Origin: Andalucia godoyi
Taxonomy: Eukaryota > Discoba > Jakobea > Jakobida > Andaluciidae
Assembly (NCBI GenBank): GCA_009859145.1
Contig: VRVR01000010.1
Span: 124,001-188,000 of the forward strand
Direction: 5' to 3'
Length of the DNA: 64,000 nucleotides
This document shows positions 18,717-30,170 of the stretch, one piece after another (position 1 is the stretch's first letter; each line of letters begins with the position of its first letter). Under the pieces are notes generated by a model. It was not told the DNA's origin, searched no databases, and saw only the letters and a program-made list of their open reading frames with translations. The position numbers and the translations under genes were made by a program.

Positions 18717-19565
18717 ATGTCGGGATCTCGAGCAGAGCAATTGAAAGAACAAGGAAACGCTGCGTTTTCAAGAGGCGAGTTTCAAGAAGCGATTCAACGG
18801 TATTCCCAGGCAATTCAGCACTATGCAAATGCAGTGTACTTTACAAATCGAGCGAATTGCTATTTGCGATTGGACCGCGTTGAGCTTGCGAAAGGCGACT
18901 GCTACCGCGCTATTGAAGTCAATCCACATTGGGGGAAATCGTATTATTACCTCGGGAAAATCGCACTCGAGTACGAAAAAGACGTGAGCTCTGCTGTGCG
19001 GATGTTCTCCAAAGCGTTTGAAAGAGCTCGGTCTGATCCAAACTCGGCTCCATCGTACTTGTTAGATTTGCATAGAGCACTCTACTCGGCGAAGAAACTG
19101 GATTGGGAAACCCAAAATTCGTTGACCATGGCTAAACGACTGGAACTGCTTCGGTTCTTCGAGCAGATGGCGGATCGCGATAGGGTACACTGTGCTGGTC
19201 GGCGGTGGCACGAAGACCGAGGCGGCAATGATTGCGCCTCTGAGATGAACGCGGTGTCCGATCGGGAAAGATCCAGTTATTTGGAAGAGCTTGCGGATCT
19301 GGTGTTGGCGACTGCAGAGCCAAAGGCGCCGTTTAGTGTCGAGCCTTTGCAATGCGGAATCCTGCTCGATTTCATGGTCGACCCAGTGGTCACTCCAAGT
19401 GGACAGAGCTATGAACGGATTGCAATCGTCGATCATTTGAAGAATAATCCTTGGGATCCCATTACTCGACAACCGCTCACTGAAAAAGATCTTGTTCCAA
19501 ACACGGCGTTGAAGGAGCTGACCCACTTGTACCTTGAATCGTTCCCGTACACGTTTGATCAGTAG
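18717..19565 (+). CDS. STUB1: CHIP-type E3 ubiquitin ligase (TPR + U-box)
   Basis: CHIP is a co-chaperone that binds HSP70/HSP90 C-termini through TPRs and ubiquitinates clients through a U-box. The 282-residue product (human 303) has three TPR units: EQLKEQGNAAFSRGEFQEAI (about residues 7-26), YFTNRANCYLRLDRVELAK and SYYYLGKIALEYEKDVSSA. A charged helical linker follows (about 125-205). The C-terminal U-box runs from LQCGILLDFMVDPVVTPSGQ to RQPLTEKDLVPNTALKEL (about 213-275). Key U-box positions (DPV, TPSG.SYER, DPITRQPL, PN.AL) are all kept. The start at 18717 matches the family; upstream in-frame sequence is a purine-rich leader. Confidence 0.92.
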   Translation: MSGSRAEQLKEQGNAAFSRGEFQEAIQRYSQAIQHYANAVYFTNRANCYLRLDRVELAKGDCYRAIEVNPHWGKSYYYLGKIALEYEKDVSSAVRMFSKAFERARSDPNSAPSYLLDLHRALYSAKKLDWETQNSLTMAKRLELLRFFEQMADRDRVHCAGRRWHEDRGGNDCASEMNAVSDRERSSYLEELADLVLATAEPKAPFSVEPLQCGILLDFMVDPVVTPSGQSYERIAIVDHLKNNPWDPITRQPLTEKDLVPNTALKELTHLYLESFPYTFDQ

Positions 19566-19795
19566 CCGCCTCTGTCCAGTACTATGGTCTGGCAAGTGTT
19601 GGCGTTAGTGGCAGTGTTGCTCAGACGTCCTTCAGAACGCGTGTCTTTGGAGGAGATGATCATGACTGAAATCCTCATCCTCTCTCAACTGCACATCCAA
19701 CAGAGCGGACGGTTGTTCGTCTACAACATTGATGTGCATTTGGTTGTTTTTTTTTTATATTATTATTTCTGTTGGTATCATGAGGAGAGAGAAGG

Positions 19796-20677
19796 TTACT
19801 CGACATGTTCGGACATACATCGCGGACAGTCATTTCGCTTTCCCTTGCCTTCGGACGCAGTGAGTTCATGTGGGTTTGGTGTTCCGTGCAGAAGGAAAGC
19901 TGCAATGACAGCAAGTGGAGCGGCTGTTGCAGGCCCTGCAATGAAGATCCATTGTTTGGAGAAGTCGCCGTTGATCCACGCAGGACCAAGACTTCTTGCT
20001 GGATTGGCCGTACCAGCGCCCAGTGGATCACCAACAACCCCCAAAGTTGCCACCGACAGACCGACTGCAATACCCGCATTATGGCCCACCAGCTGATTTC
20101 CGGTGGATGTGGACAAAATCACAAAATACAAGAAGAATGACAGTACGACTTCATACGCAAATACATGCGTCGTGGGGGCAAACTTTGCATAGGTCGCTCC
20201 AACATCGGCTACTGTTCCGAATACCATGTGAATGTAGAGCGCAGCGCACACAGCACCCCCAAACTGTACAATCCAATAAAGCGGGACTCTCCATAACGGA
20301 AACACCCCACGTAGCAGGAACGTCAGGGTGACACCAGGATTCAGATGAGCACCACTGATGTGTCCAATGCTGTAGATCATGGCAAGAACCACGAGACCCG
20401 GGACGAACGAACGGGCAACTGGTGGAAGGATTTCCGCAGAGACATGCTGCACTGGAATGGTACCAGCTGCAACAAACGTCAGCAAGAATGTTCCCACAAA
20501 CTCGGCAAGCAGCAACCGAAGTTCTGTGATGACGGTTACGGCTCGTCTTGGCAAGCCCAGATCCATCAGCTGAAACGGCGTGCGTCTGCGGCCGTCTGTG
20601 CCGGGGACATCTGCCAGTCGGTTTGCAGGATTAGCGGGCTGAGGGCCGGATGCAAGGTCAATGTGAGGAGGCAGCAT
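19796..20677 (-). CDS. Aquaporin / major intrinsic protein with NPG-NPA boxes
   Basis: This is a channel for water or small neutral solutes. The 293-residue product has six hydrophobic segments and both half-helix loops: GHISGAHLNPGVTLTF (about residues 102-117) and GAGTANPARSLGPAW (about 228-242). The first canonical NPA box is NPG here; the second is intact and followed by the conserved arginine of the selectivity filter. The overall pattern (SGAHLNP.VT, PLYWIVQFGGA) looks closer to plant/bacterial NIP- or AqpZ-type channels than to animal AQPs, but selectivity cannot be assigned. The N-terminal 45 residues are Pro/Asp-rich and the C-terminus is Lys/Cys-containing; both are probably cytosolic. 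Confidence 0.9.
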   Translation of the reverse strand: MLPPHIDLASGPQPANPANRLADVPGTDGRRRTPFQLMDLGLPRRAVTVITELRLLLAEFVGTFLLTFVAAGTIPVQHVSAEILPPVARSFVPGLVVLAMIYSIGHISGAHLNPGVTLTFLLRGVFPLWRVPLYWIVQFGGAVCAALYIHMVFGTVADVGATYAKFAPTTHVFAYEVVLSFFLYFVILSTSTGNQLVGHNAGIAVGLSVATLGVVGDPLGAGTANPARSLGPAWINGDFSKQWIFIAGPATAAPLAVIAAFLLHGTPNPHELTASEGKGKRNDCPRCMSEHVE

Positions 20678-21132
20678 ACTGTATTATTTTCATGTAACTA
20701 TCGCATGCAAGACGGGGGGCGGGAAAACAGAAACGTTTCGATTCCAATTGATGCGGCAGCCCAAGATGAACTGCCAGAAAGGGGGGCCACAACGTCCAGA
20801 GACGCACGGTTCTAGTGCACAAAGCATCGACGCAGCTGGATGTTCCACCAGCGGTTCCATCAAGTAGCATGCGTTGGTTCAACTTGCCCAACCAACCCCG
20901 GCCGCAGCAATCGCCAAAGATGTCTCTTCTATTCCTTATTTGTTCCTGTTCTTCTGCGGTCGTGCAGGAGGTAAGGCAACAGCCGCAGAATGAATGAATG
21001 GGCAAACAAACAGCCAAAGTACAAAACACTCAACGCACACGATGATGTTCCTTCTCTCACTCACTTCTGCACAAACACACGCACACACACACACACACGC
21101 ACATTCTCTCTTTACATTAATTAACGGATAAT
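20678..21132. other. Intergenic region upstream of the aquaporin gene
   Basis: This gap contains the aquaporin promoter side and the 3' end of ARL2. A short (CA)n tract lies at about 21073-21100. I see no gene or clear regulatory motif. Confidence 0.5.
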
Positions 21133-22046
21133 TTAATCTAACATGAAGATGCGACTCGCAATATCACCTACGATCCAGTCGATTCCTTCAAGCAGACCGT
21201 CGCCTGAATGAGCAGAGCATGCGACGATGCTCCAATGTCGAGTCTTGATTGCATCGAGTTCCAAAGCTTCAGCGATTTCTTTTGCGGTCATTGCGCCCTG
21301 CAAGTCTTGCTTGTTTGCAAACACCAACAACGTCGCGCCAGATAGCCTTTCCTCACCCAACACAGTCTGCAGTTCTGCAAAGCAGTCCAACAGCCGCCTT
21401 CGATCCGCCGAATCCACAACCCAGATCAGCCCATCTGTCTGTTCAAAATAGTTTCTCCAATAAGACCGAATAGTCTTTTGGCCTCCAACGTCCCACACAT
21501 TCAACTTGTACCTGTTTACCCACTCGGATTCCCATCCAAATCAAAAATGCAACCATTCACAAAGAAAAACACAGCTTAGAAATAACCATATTACCAGCGA
21601 TCAAAAGAACAATGACAGCAGCAAGCAACAGAAGACGACGACGCAGCGTACATATGCAGTAAACAAGAAGGGATAGATAGAGTGATAGGCATACCCTTTG
21701 TGTTCGAGCGTCTTGATGTTGAATCCAAGAGTAGGTGATATAGTATGAATATCTTCTCCATTGAACCTTTTCAGGATTGTCGTTTTCCCTGCGTTATCAA
21801 GTCCACTAATCAATCCAACCAAAACATTTAAATATAATTATAAACATAATAATAATAATATAATAATAATAATAATGGAATTAGAAAGCCCTTGGTACTC
21901 GTAATCAAAGCATCTATACTGTTTGCGCGTCTCTATAACATACACAAAAACAGAGCAACAACGAAGATTTAACGGACATACAGAATCAGAAGGCGCATTT
22001 CCTTTTCCTTTTGCTTTACCTTTTTCAAAATCGTCAAGAGACCCAT
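21133..22046 (-). CDS. ARL2: ARL2 small GTPase, three exons
   Basis: ARL2 is an ARF-like GTPase that works with tubulin-folding cofactors and mitochondrial/ciliary cargo release. The coding exons on the minus strand are 22046-21982, 21805-21695 and 21511-21133, giving 184 residues, exactly the human length. Exon 1 encodes [21 protein letters not shown]. Exon 2 carries the P-loop GLDNAGKTT, switch [14 protein letters not shown] and the effector region. Exon 3 carries NVWDVGGQ (switch II), [20 protein letters not shown], the guanine-specificity motif NKQD and CSAHSGDGL. Introns start GTATGTCC and GTATGCCT. The first junction splits a Leu codon just before the P-loop, the second a Gly codon; both restore the family sequence. 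All nucleotide-binding motifs are intact. Confidence 0.95.
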
Positions 22047-22370
22047 TCTTCACTCTTTCTTCCTTTTCTTCTTTTATTTTTTTGGGGGGAAGGTTAAAGA
22101 ATAATGTATGATAACAATAACGTATGATTATGAATGTCTCGCTCGACACGGACACCAAATGCCTCTTGGATAACTCACTCGGACAGAATGATCATACGTA
22201 ACAAAACAAAGACCCAGGATGATGTTGGACATGCTTGATGCTTGATGCCTGGTTATTGTGGCGGGATGCTTTTCCGAAGAACAGCATTCTCGGTGTCCCT
22301 TTTGACCTTTGTTTGGCTGTTTCACGCAGGCATGTTCTTAGAAGAAAGGGAAAAAAACAAGGAAAGACAG

Positions 22371-22421
22371 AGTGGGAGAGAGAGAGTGGGAGAGAGAGAG
22401 TGGGAGAGAGAGAGAGAGAGG
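22371..22421. repeat. GGGAGAGAGAGAGT minisatellite in the phosphatase leader
   Basis: A unit of about 14 bases (AGAGAGTGGGAGAG) recurs roughly three times and ends in (AG)n. It lies about 40 bases upstream of the start codon at 22459. Confidence 0.8.
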
Positions 22422-22458
22422 AGGAACATAGGGATCATAGAAGGATCATAGAAGGAGG

Positions 22459-23646
22459 ATGAGCTCGACGCGGATTGCGCTTCGGCAGTTTATGCTTCCG
22501 ATCATAGAGGCTGGTTCGGAGACTGTGGCGCGATTGCAGCATCGTTACAAGAATCGAGTGTTTGATGCCGTGCTTCCGCGGACAGCATGGTTTGGTACAG
22601 AAGACGCGTTTACGTTTGTTCTTCCTTGTGTGTTCCTTCTTGGCAACTGGAAACTTGGGTTTTGGCTTGTGCTCTGTCTTTCGACTGCGCTGTATGTATC
22701 GGGTGCTATGAAGGACTACTTGTATCTTCCGAGACCCAAATCACCTCCTGTTCACAGAATGGAAGTGTTGTATCATTTCGAACCTGGGTTCCCTTCCACA
22801 CACACCATCACATCTTGCTCAATTGTGTTTTTCGTTCTGATGTTCACATACGATCCGTCGTCGACTGCATATTGGGTCGTCTCGCTCTGCTTGATGCTTG
22901 TTTTGTGCTCGGTTGCGTTCGGAAGACTGTATCTCGGGATGCACTGTCCGGCAGATGTGTATGCTGGCGCGCTGCTCGCGTTGGTGATCGCATCGGTGGC
23001 AATGGTCACAGCGCATTTCGGCGTTTTGGAATCGCTGCTTCGGTACAACCCATTCTGCGAAATTGCTGCACTCTCTGCGTATCCGGGCATTCCCGAGTGT
23101 CCTTGGCTGGCATCGTACTTCCCACCGTTTGTCTCGTCTGTGATTCTGTGCTTGTTCCTCTGGGTCTATCCGACTCCGCCGTGGCCGACACCGTCGTTCA
23201 CTGATGCACTCGCATTCTTTGCAGTTGCGAATGCAGTCTTGATTGCTTCGTGGAGAACGAATACCCAAGGGCACGCGCTTTCGGCCGATTTGTCGCTCTG
23301 GTTCCTCCTCTTCATCGCTCCGCTGCGTATTGCAATTATGGTTGCGCTCGCGATCCCTGCAAAGTCTGGCGTTCGCAAAGTGCTTGGCAGAGTGCTGGCC
23401 TGGATCCATTCGCACTTAGGATTCGAGTTTGACGACTTTAAACCGGCTGTTGCAATTGCTCAGTCGTCATTCCACTCCTCCGTATCGCAAGCAACTCTCA
23501 GTGATCTGGGTGGACACGTCGACAGCCAGAAACTCACGGTGCCTCCCATTGTCTCCCATACGGCAAAGTATGTGTCCTATGTAGCCATGGTAGTCGTGAT
23601 GGTGGACATGTGTCCCGTCGTTTACAAGCTCATCGGTCTGGACTGA
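22459..23646 (+). CDS. Sphingoid-phosphate (S1P-type) phosphatase, PAP2 superfamily
   Basis: This is an ER-membrane lipid phosphatase predicted to dephosphorylate long-chain-base phosphates such as sphingosine- or phytosphingosine-1-phosphate. The 395-residue product has eight to nine hydrophobic helices. The three PAP2 motifs are present: KDYLYLPRP (about residues 84-92), PSTHT (about 112-116) and GRLYLGMHCPADV (about 154-166). The spacer PPVHRMEVLYHFEPGFPST between motifs 1 and 2 is typical of the SGPP/LCB3 branch rather than of phosphatidate phosphatases. The start is the ATG right after an A/G-rich leader. Substrate preference is inferred from the family only. Confidence 0.88.
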   Translation: MSSTRIALRQFMLPIIEAGSETVARLQHRYKNRVFDAVLPRTAWFGTEDAFTFVLPCVFLLGNWKLGFWLVLCLSTALYVSGAMKDYLYLPRPKSPPVHRMEVLYHFEPGFPSTHTITSCSIVFFVLMFTYDPSSTAYWVVSLCLMLVLCSVAFGRLYLGMHCPADVYAGALLALVIASVAMVTAHFGVLESLLRYNPFCEIAALSAYPGIPECPWLASYFPPFVSSVILCLFLWVYPTPPWPTPSFTDALAFFAVANAVLIASWRTNTQGHALSADLSLWFLLFIAPLRIAIMVALAIPAKSGVRKVLGRVLAWIHSHLGFEFDDFKPAVAIAQSSFHSSVSQATLSDLGGHVDSQKLTVPPIVSHTAKYVSYVAMVVVMVDMCPVVYKLIGLD

Positions 23647-24010
23647 GTTGATGAGCGGGCAAATCGGATGTCGGATATCCGATAATGGGCTGCTAATGAT
23701 TAACAACTGATGTTCCCTCCCCCAACAACAACAACAAAATACTGCAGCGGACTTCGAAGAGCTCTTGTTTTTAGTATCACCATTGTTAGCGGATGCATTC
23801 TGCACAAGATGCACGGCGCCGTCTTTGAGAGGATGTTGTACAGCAAACGAGTACAGTGATAGTATACAATTCATGATTGCACTTTGGGTAGAAGTACCGA
23901 TATGCACACACGTGTGCACAGCTTCATCATCAACCGAGAAAGGGGAAGAGAGGGGTATGTACACGTCGAGTTTTACGAAGATGAAGATGAGGATGGTGGA
24001 TGGAAGACGA
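23647..24010. other. Short intergenic region between convergent genes
   Basis: This gap separates the sphingoid-phosphate phosphatase (+) from COG4 (-). I see no gene, repeat or clear signal in it. Confidence 0.5.
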
Positions 24011-25954
24011 TCAAACTTTGAGTCGGTCTACTGCTTGCTGTCCAAAATCCACACGCAGACGAAGAACGAGTTTGACATCCTTGCCATCCAAAATACTGCT
24101 TTTCCCAGAGTAGTAATCACGGAACTCAGATAGTTTGTCGATGCTGAGAAGCGACGCAATCAACGATAAGCGCTGGAATCGATCACGAACAGACGACTTG
24201 CAGAGACTGGCAAAGAAGTTGCTGAGATTTCGGACGTCCTTGTCAAGTTGCAGTCCACCAAGTTGTGTGAATCCTGCTTTTCCAAACAAGAGTTTTTCCA
24301 AACGACGAACCAGAATATCTATGACGGATAACAAGAAGAAATCGTAATTATCTTCTGAGAGTGTGTGGGAAATTCCAGAATCCTCAAGCAACTTGGTCAA
24401 TCGACTGGTAAACTGCGATACGAATGGATCTTCCGCTTCATACAGCGAGAACAACTGATCATCAAGCTGGAACTGCATCTTTTCAAACGGAACTAGGAGA
24501 ATCAGGGCCTTGGTGTCGAAGAACTCTTTCGCCAGTGCACGAATGTGCTTGTGCAGGATAGAAGTGCACGAACGAGAAACATCGGCGTATGCTTCTCCAA
24601 GCTGATCCTTCGACGACCCAAGATCTTCCACCAGCATCGTTGCGTACTTGGCGCACTGTTCCAGAGAATTCCACTGGCCACGCCTGACGATCTCGGGAAC
24701 AATCACGTCCGATAACAAATGGGCAATCGATGCAACAACTGTGGCGAGCACGTTGGAGTTCATCGATTCGATTGCTCTTCTCTGCGCAGTCTGGACTACA
24801 AAGAAGACATCGTCCACGTAATACTCGTTGTCAACCTCCGAAAGCATTCTCGATACCGTTACGTTGAGATATCGCTCTGACAGTTGCACAAAAGATGCCA
24901 TGACAGAAACCATCGATTCGCGCAGCTGGGAAACGGCATGCTTTCGATCGAGCTTTTCTCGCAAAAATGCGTCAAACAGCTCGACTTGTCGAGAGAAGAC
25001 AGAGATGGACTCCAGCCACAGGTCCATATGCTTCGGGTCGTCTGTCGGAATGGAATCGAGAATCAACGACAGCTTTCGAAGTTCTGGTGCTGCGAGTGCA
25101 TCCACCAACTTTTGCAAGTCTTCGATGACGCGATGAACCAACGACGCATTGGCGAACGCAGCCGTGGCTCTTGGTTCTTCCGTCTCAATAATCGACGCAA
25201 CCACATCCAGCAGATCCACCAAGTGCGAATGTCGTTCTTCCGACGTTTCTGCATTCGCATCATCTTTTATCCACGCAGCTTCACTCTTGACACGGCGTTG
25301 CAATCTTTCCGAATACTGCCTCAGCACATCTTCTCCTTTTCCAAACAAGCACGCGATGCGAACCGCTTCGAAAAATCTAGTTTCGGACTCCTCCGAGAAC
25401 GTGCTTCTTGCAGCATCATTCTCTCCTCCTCCACCATCGCCGCCACTACCCGCTGCTCCTCCTTCATTCAGAAGATGCTGAACATTACTCAGTGCAATCG
25501 ACGCACCTTCGTCCACCAAGAGCTGCAGACGTCCTGCATTGGCATCATCTTGGACAGCCGGACCCATTTTCAAAAATCGTTGTGCATACGTTGCAGCGCT
25601 TGCCATTTCACGCATCGCCAGCGCATTTTGAAGTCCATCGACACACGACTTTAGGTCTGCAATGTCTGAAACACGCTGAAATGCCGCAGACGCTCCTCTT
25701 TGTGCCGCATCCAAAAGCCTCATTCTTGCATTTACACGTTCTGTCATTGAGCTTGCAGAGTTTAAAAAGTCAGAGAGTTGCAGAGACCGATCAATGACGT
25801 CTTCAACATGGATGCGATACTGTGCAAGGCCCCACGAGGCTTGCAGCCGAACAGCATCTCGAGAGAGCAATCGCTGAATATCCTCTTCAGACGCTGCCAA
25901 CTTCGCATCCAAGTCCGCCAGTATCAATCTCGAGGCTTCATCAAGAGACGTCAT
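24011..25954 (-). CDS. COG4: Conserved oligomeric Golgi complex subunit 4
   Basis: COG4 belongs to lobe A of the COG tether, which captures retrograde vesicles within the Golgi. The 647-residue product (human 785) is mostly helical. Near the N-terminus it has the family segment FQRVSDIADLKSCVDGLQNAL (about residues 93-113), followed by ATYAQRFLKMG. The central and C-terminal parts (VFFVVQTAQRRAIESMNSN, FNSLEQC-like and LNSLE-type helices, ending LRLRVDFGQQAVDRLKV) fit the COG4 C-terminal domain. A Gly-rich insert (GSGGDGGGGEN) lies near residue 170. It is a single exon and is shorter than animal proteins mainly at the ends. Confidence 0.85.
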   Translation of the reverse strand: MTSLDEASRLILADLDAKLAASEEDIQRLLSRDAVRLQASWGLAQYRIHVEDVIDRSLQLSDFLNSASSMTERVNARMRLLDAAQRGASAAFQRVSDIADLKSCVDGLQNALAMREMASAATYAQRFLKMGPAVQDDANAGRLQLLVDEGASIALSNVQHLLNEGGAAGSGGDGGGGENDAARSTFSEESETRFFEAVRIACLFGKGEDVLRQYSERLQRRVKSEAAWIKDDANAETSEERHSHLVDLLDVVASIIETEEPRATAAFANASLVHRVIEDLQKLVDALAAPELRKLSLILDSIPTDDPKHMDLWLESISVFSRQVELFDAFLREKLDRKHAVSQLRESMVSVMASFVQLSERYLNVTVSRMLSEVDNEYYVDDVFFVVQTAQRRAIESMNSNVLATVVASIAHLLSDVIVPEIVRRGQWNSLEQCAKYATMLVEDLGSSKDQLGEAYADVSRSCTSILHKHIRALAKEFFDTKALILLVPFEKMQFQLDDQLFSLYEAEDPFVSQFTSRLTKLLEDSGISHTLSEDNYDFFLLSVIDILVRRLEKLLFGKAGFTQLGGLQLDKDVRNLSNFFASLCKSSVRDRFQRLSLIASLLSIDKLSEFRDYYSGKSSILDGKDVKLVLRLRVDFGQQAVDRLKV

Positions 25955-26240
25955 TTACACCACAACAAAAATGGCTTTCCAACTTCAAAAGAAAACTGGA
26001 GAAACGGACAAAGCAGCAAACAGAGAGGAAAACAACAATAAGCAAAAATGTGACGATTTCACCAAAATGAAAAAAAAAAAGGCGGCTGTAAAACTTTTTA
26101 AAAGGCTGAATTTTTTAATTAATTTTGTTACGAAAGATGAAGCTTGGGGAGTTGGGACTGGAATGATCTTTTCGGTCTTTGAACACGTGGTGCGTGCCGT
26201 GGGACAGCGGCATCAACGTCACGATGAACAACCAGCGGTG

Positions 26241-26280
<40 letters not shown>

Positions 26281-26430
26281 CTCTGGCTCTGGCTCTGGCC
26301 GGGGTCGCAAGCGAGGAGCCTTACATCGAGCGTGCGTTGGAAGTGAGTTGGATTCACGAGGTCATTGACAGAAATGCAAGTCGTAACTCGTGGTGGAAGA
26401 GGCAGCTTTTCAAGAACAGCGCGGTGCGAA
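25955..26430. other. Intergenic region with a GGCTCTGGTTCTGG minisatellite
   Basis: This gap lies between COG4 (its promoter side) and the 3' end of SEC10. A tandem CTGGCT/CTGGTT hexamer array occupies 26240-26299. On the minus strand it reads as Ser-Gln/Pro-Glu repeats, but it lies downstream of the SEC10 stop codon and shows no start context, so I treat it as non-coding. Confidence 0.5.
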
Positions 26431-28812
26431 TCAGAGAGACTGGACAATGTCATGCGCCTTTCTGCCCGAGTTTCTAAAGTCCTCACGAAGTTTAATAAGC
26501 TCGATCAATTCCTCACGATTCATGTCCACAAGAGAAGACGAGGTGATGGTATCGCGCAAGCTTTCCGGCTCGACAAGATAAATGTTTGCAAGATCGCGAA
26601 GTCGATCAAATAGTTCGTCCACAGTCGCAGAATTTAGAGCCGCCACGCACTGCTGGTACTCGGACGCATCGCGCATCCACTGCAACGCACCCACAGAATT
26701 GATTGTCAGCGACTTCAAATGCCGAATGAGCAACCGATACACCTCTTTTCCGAACTCGACGGAGCAGATTTCTCGATTTCGTCCATCCAAGCACATGTTG
26801 ATCGTGGAAAAATACTTGTTTAGAACATTCACAACGGATCTACATGCCGCAGTGGGCCCGCTGGCGATGCCTTCTGACGCTTCTTCACGAGGACGAAAAT
26901 CAGTTTTCTTTTGCAAGCTGTGCAAGCTCTGCTCGAGGATGAGGACCAAAAGACGGACAGTCTTTTCAAGACCCTGAACAATCCTGTTCTCCAGAGCGTT
27001 CAGCATGGACTGCTTCTTATTATTCACCTCCATGCGGAATGTAAGTGATGAATCCAGAACAGCAGCCAGCTCGTTTTCGTAGTGCCGTTCGAGCTTGAGG
27101 ACAATGTGGTTCGCTACGGAAACAAGAAACAAGAACGAAACACCGACATCCTCGCGGCTTCCAGTATTCGGCTGGTTGAACACGGCCAATCCAGCGTCCA
27201 ATACGTTTTGCAGAAATGTCCCCAGTCGATCAAGCAAGGTGTAAAACACTCTCATGCAGTATTCGGGAACCTTCGCCGGTGCCGAAAGACGCCTGCAGCG
27301 ACTCAGCGATTCCTCATTGTAATAGATAAACTTTGTCACCGTCTCCAAAGCGAGCGGGTTCACCACGGTTGACAAGTGGGTAGAGTCCTTTCGAACGAAA
27401 ATGGATGCGAGCTTCTTCACCTTTTCCTGCAGCTTCATCTGCGCCTGCTGGAGCTTTTCGAGGAAAATGTTAGTCTTCTGAGACTGACCTTCGACTTGAT
27501 GATTATGCTGTTGCAGTTGTTGCTGCTGAAGTTGCTGCTGTTCTGCAATCGACGGCATGATGCCTTCCGACTCCATAAAATCATTGAACAGCTGATCATA
27601 GTAGTCCGTCAACGCAACGAGCTCCTTGTCAATGTAGCCCTTCTTGTACGGCGCAAGAATCGACTCTGCAAGCTGCCGAGGATTGAAGTCCGCCAATTCG
27701 TATTTTGTAATTCGCTTCACCAGCTCATCCATCTCCGTCTGCACCTTTGCAAGTGTCTGTAAAAACACCATCAGGTCGTCACCATCGTCCATGCTCAGCA
27801 TGTCATTGAGCCGGAACTGAATGGTCTGCTCAAAGATTCGCTCAATGAGCAGCTGTACACCCTTTTCATAGTCAATGAAGACGTATTTCATGATTCTGAA
27901 CTCCCGATCAATAACTTCCTCGATATTCTCAAACAACTTCGACAAGTTCGGAAGCTCCTGGAACGAAAGGGTCCGCACTTTCTCCCTTTGCGAATCGTCC
28001 TTCATATAATACGCCGCATCGCGAAGAAACAATTCATTCATGTTGACGTATCTTCGCATGCACTGATCCGCACGGCTCAATTCAAACAATATTGTCGCGC
28101 AATCTCTCATCTGCGCAAGTCCTTCCTGAGAGTTTTCCGGAAGCATCTTGACTCCCGCATCGAACTCCTCCAAAAGCTCTTTTTCCACTTCCTCGCAACA
28201 CGCATCTATATTCTTGACTGCCGCTTCATACGCGGGATTTGACTGAGTAAGCCCTGAAGAGCACGCCATAAGCTCCTTCAAAATAGGAACCATGTCCTCA
28301 ATCGGCATGTCCTCAATCGTGTCCACCGTCATAAAATGCTCAAAGTAATCAAGCAGATCACGAGCTTCCAGTGCTCGGCTCTTCTGCAGATCGAGATTTT
28401 CCAGTCGTTCCCCAATCTGCAACGCCGATCCTCCAATGTTGGTAATCGTGTCATCCAATCCTTTAATTTGGCGAAACACATCGTCCATTTCAGTCCGCAG
28501 CACAGATACTTCTTCATTGTACGCGCTCTCCGATTCTTCGACGTCCTGCTCTGCAGCATCAATGTCCTTGTTGACTTCCTTCAGCATCTTCAGCAACGCC
28601 CGCCGCGATTCGCGAAACAGCGTATCAAATTCAGAAGCATGCAGATCATGCGCATCCTTCTTTGCAATGCTCAGCAGTTTGTGCGTAAGAGAATCGATAA
28701 ATAGCGTCTCGTCAAATTCCGTTTGAAAACGATCCTTTTGGAATATCGTATACGGAATGTACGAATACTGCGGTGAGGCATCGCCCTGTGTCCCCCGGTT
28801 CTTATCAGTCAT
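26431..28812 (-). CDS. SEC10: Exocyst complex component SEC10 (EXOC5)
   Basis: SEC10 is a core subunit of the exocyst, which tethers secretory vesicles to the plasma membrane and is also used in ciliogenesis. The 793-residue product has the N-terminal coiled-coil region of the family (about residues 60-170, including IKGLDDTITNIGGSALQIGERLENLD and KSRALEARDLLDYF). A long helical-rod region follows: FELSRADQCMRRYVN, YEKGVQLLIERIFEQTIQ, VVNPLALETVTKFIYYNEESLSRC. A Gln-rich insert lies near residue 465. The ATG at 28812 (MTDKNRGTQGDAS) is preferred over one 46 codons upstream because the longer version would add a hydrophobic, signal-like stretch unsuited to a cytosolic tether. Confidence 0.88.
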   Translation of the reverse strand: MTDKNRGTQGDASPQYSYIPYTIFQKDRFQTEFDETLFIDSLTHKLLSIAKKDAHDLHASEFDTLFRESRRALLKMLKEVNKDIDAAEQDVEESESAYNEEVSVLRTEMDDVFRQIKGLDDTITNIGGSALQIGERLENLDLQKSRALEARDLLDYFEHFMTVDTIEDMPIEDMVPILKELMACSSGLTQSNPAYEAAVKNIDACCEEVEKELLEEFDAGVKMLPENSQEGLAQMRDCATILFELSRADQCMRRYVNMNELFLRDAAYYMKDDSQREKVRTLSFQELPNLSKLFENIEEVIDREFRIMKYVFIDYEKGVQLLIERIFEQTIQFRLNDMLSMDDGDDLMVFLQTLAKVQTEMDELVKRITKYELADFNPRQLAESILAPYKKGYIDKELVALTDYYDQLFNDFMESEGIMPSIAEQQQLQQQQLQQHNHQVEGQSQKTNIFLEKLQQAQMKLQEKVKKLASIFVRKDSTHLSTVVNPLALETVTKFIYYNEESLSRCRRLSAPAKVPEYCMRVFYTLLDRLGTFLQNVLDAGLAVFNQPNTGSREDVGVSFLFLVSVANHIVLKLERHYENELAAVLDSSLTFRMEVNNKKQSMLNALENRIVQGLEKTVRLLVLILEQSLHSLQKKTDFRPREEASEGIASGPTAACRSVVNVLNKYFSTINMCLDGRNREICSVEFGKEVYRLLIRHLKSLTINSVGALQWMRDASEYQQCVAALNSATVDELFDRLRDLANIYLVEPESLRDTITSSSLVDMNREELIELIKLREDFRNSGRKAHDIVQSL

Positions 28813-29804
<992 letters not shown>

Positions 29805-30170
29805 GCGGCTTGGTAAGCAGGTTTTTTCCCCTTACAATCTCAAAGAGGACGTCTTTCAGCGGACCTCTTCCAATATCGTTGTGAAGAATACACTGACGAG
29901 ATTCATCGTGTAGCGATCTATATTGCCGAAAACTGTAAAACTCAACACCTGTTGCTGCAAAACAAGATTCTGTTTTCTTTTCTTTTTTTCCTTTGTGAAG
30001 CGAGTCCCGACTCCGGACTTGCCAAAGCCTCAACAAAATGCTTCGAGTACGGCCTTTCATTTCCAATATTTTCCTCTTGTTTCTTCACTTTCTTCATTCT
30101 TTCTATCCTTTTAATTTTTGGATTATAGACTATCCAATTGATTGACCTTTTTTATTTCTTCATTTAAAAA
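29805..30170. other. Intergenic region between polyubiquitin and glutaredoxin
   Basis: The sequence right after the stop is not strongly T-rich, then becomes T/C-rich from about 30050 to the glutaredoxin ATG at 30171. No gene is seen. Confidence 0.5.

Noticed and set aside
26115-26430. Frames encoding Ser-Gln or Pro-Glu repeats on the minus strand, after SEC10
   Set aside because: They are produced by a hexamer minisatellite and show no start or splice context.
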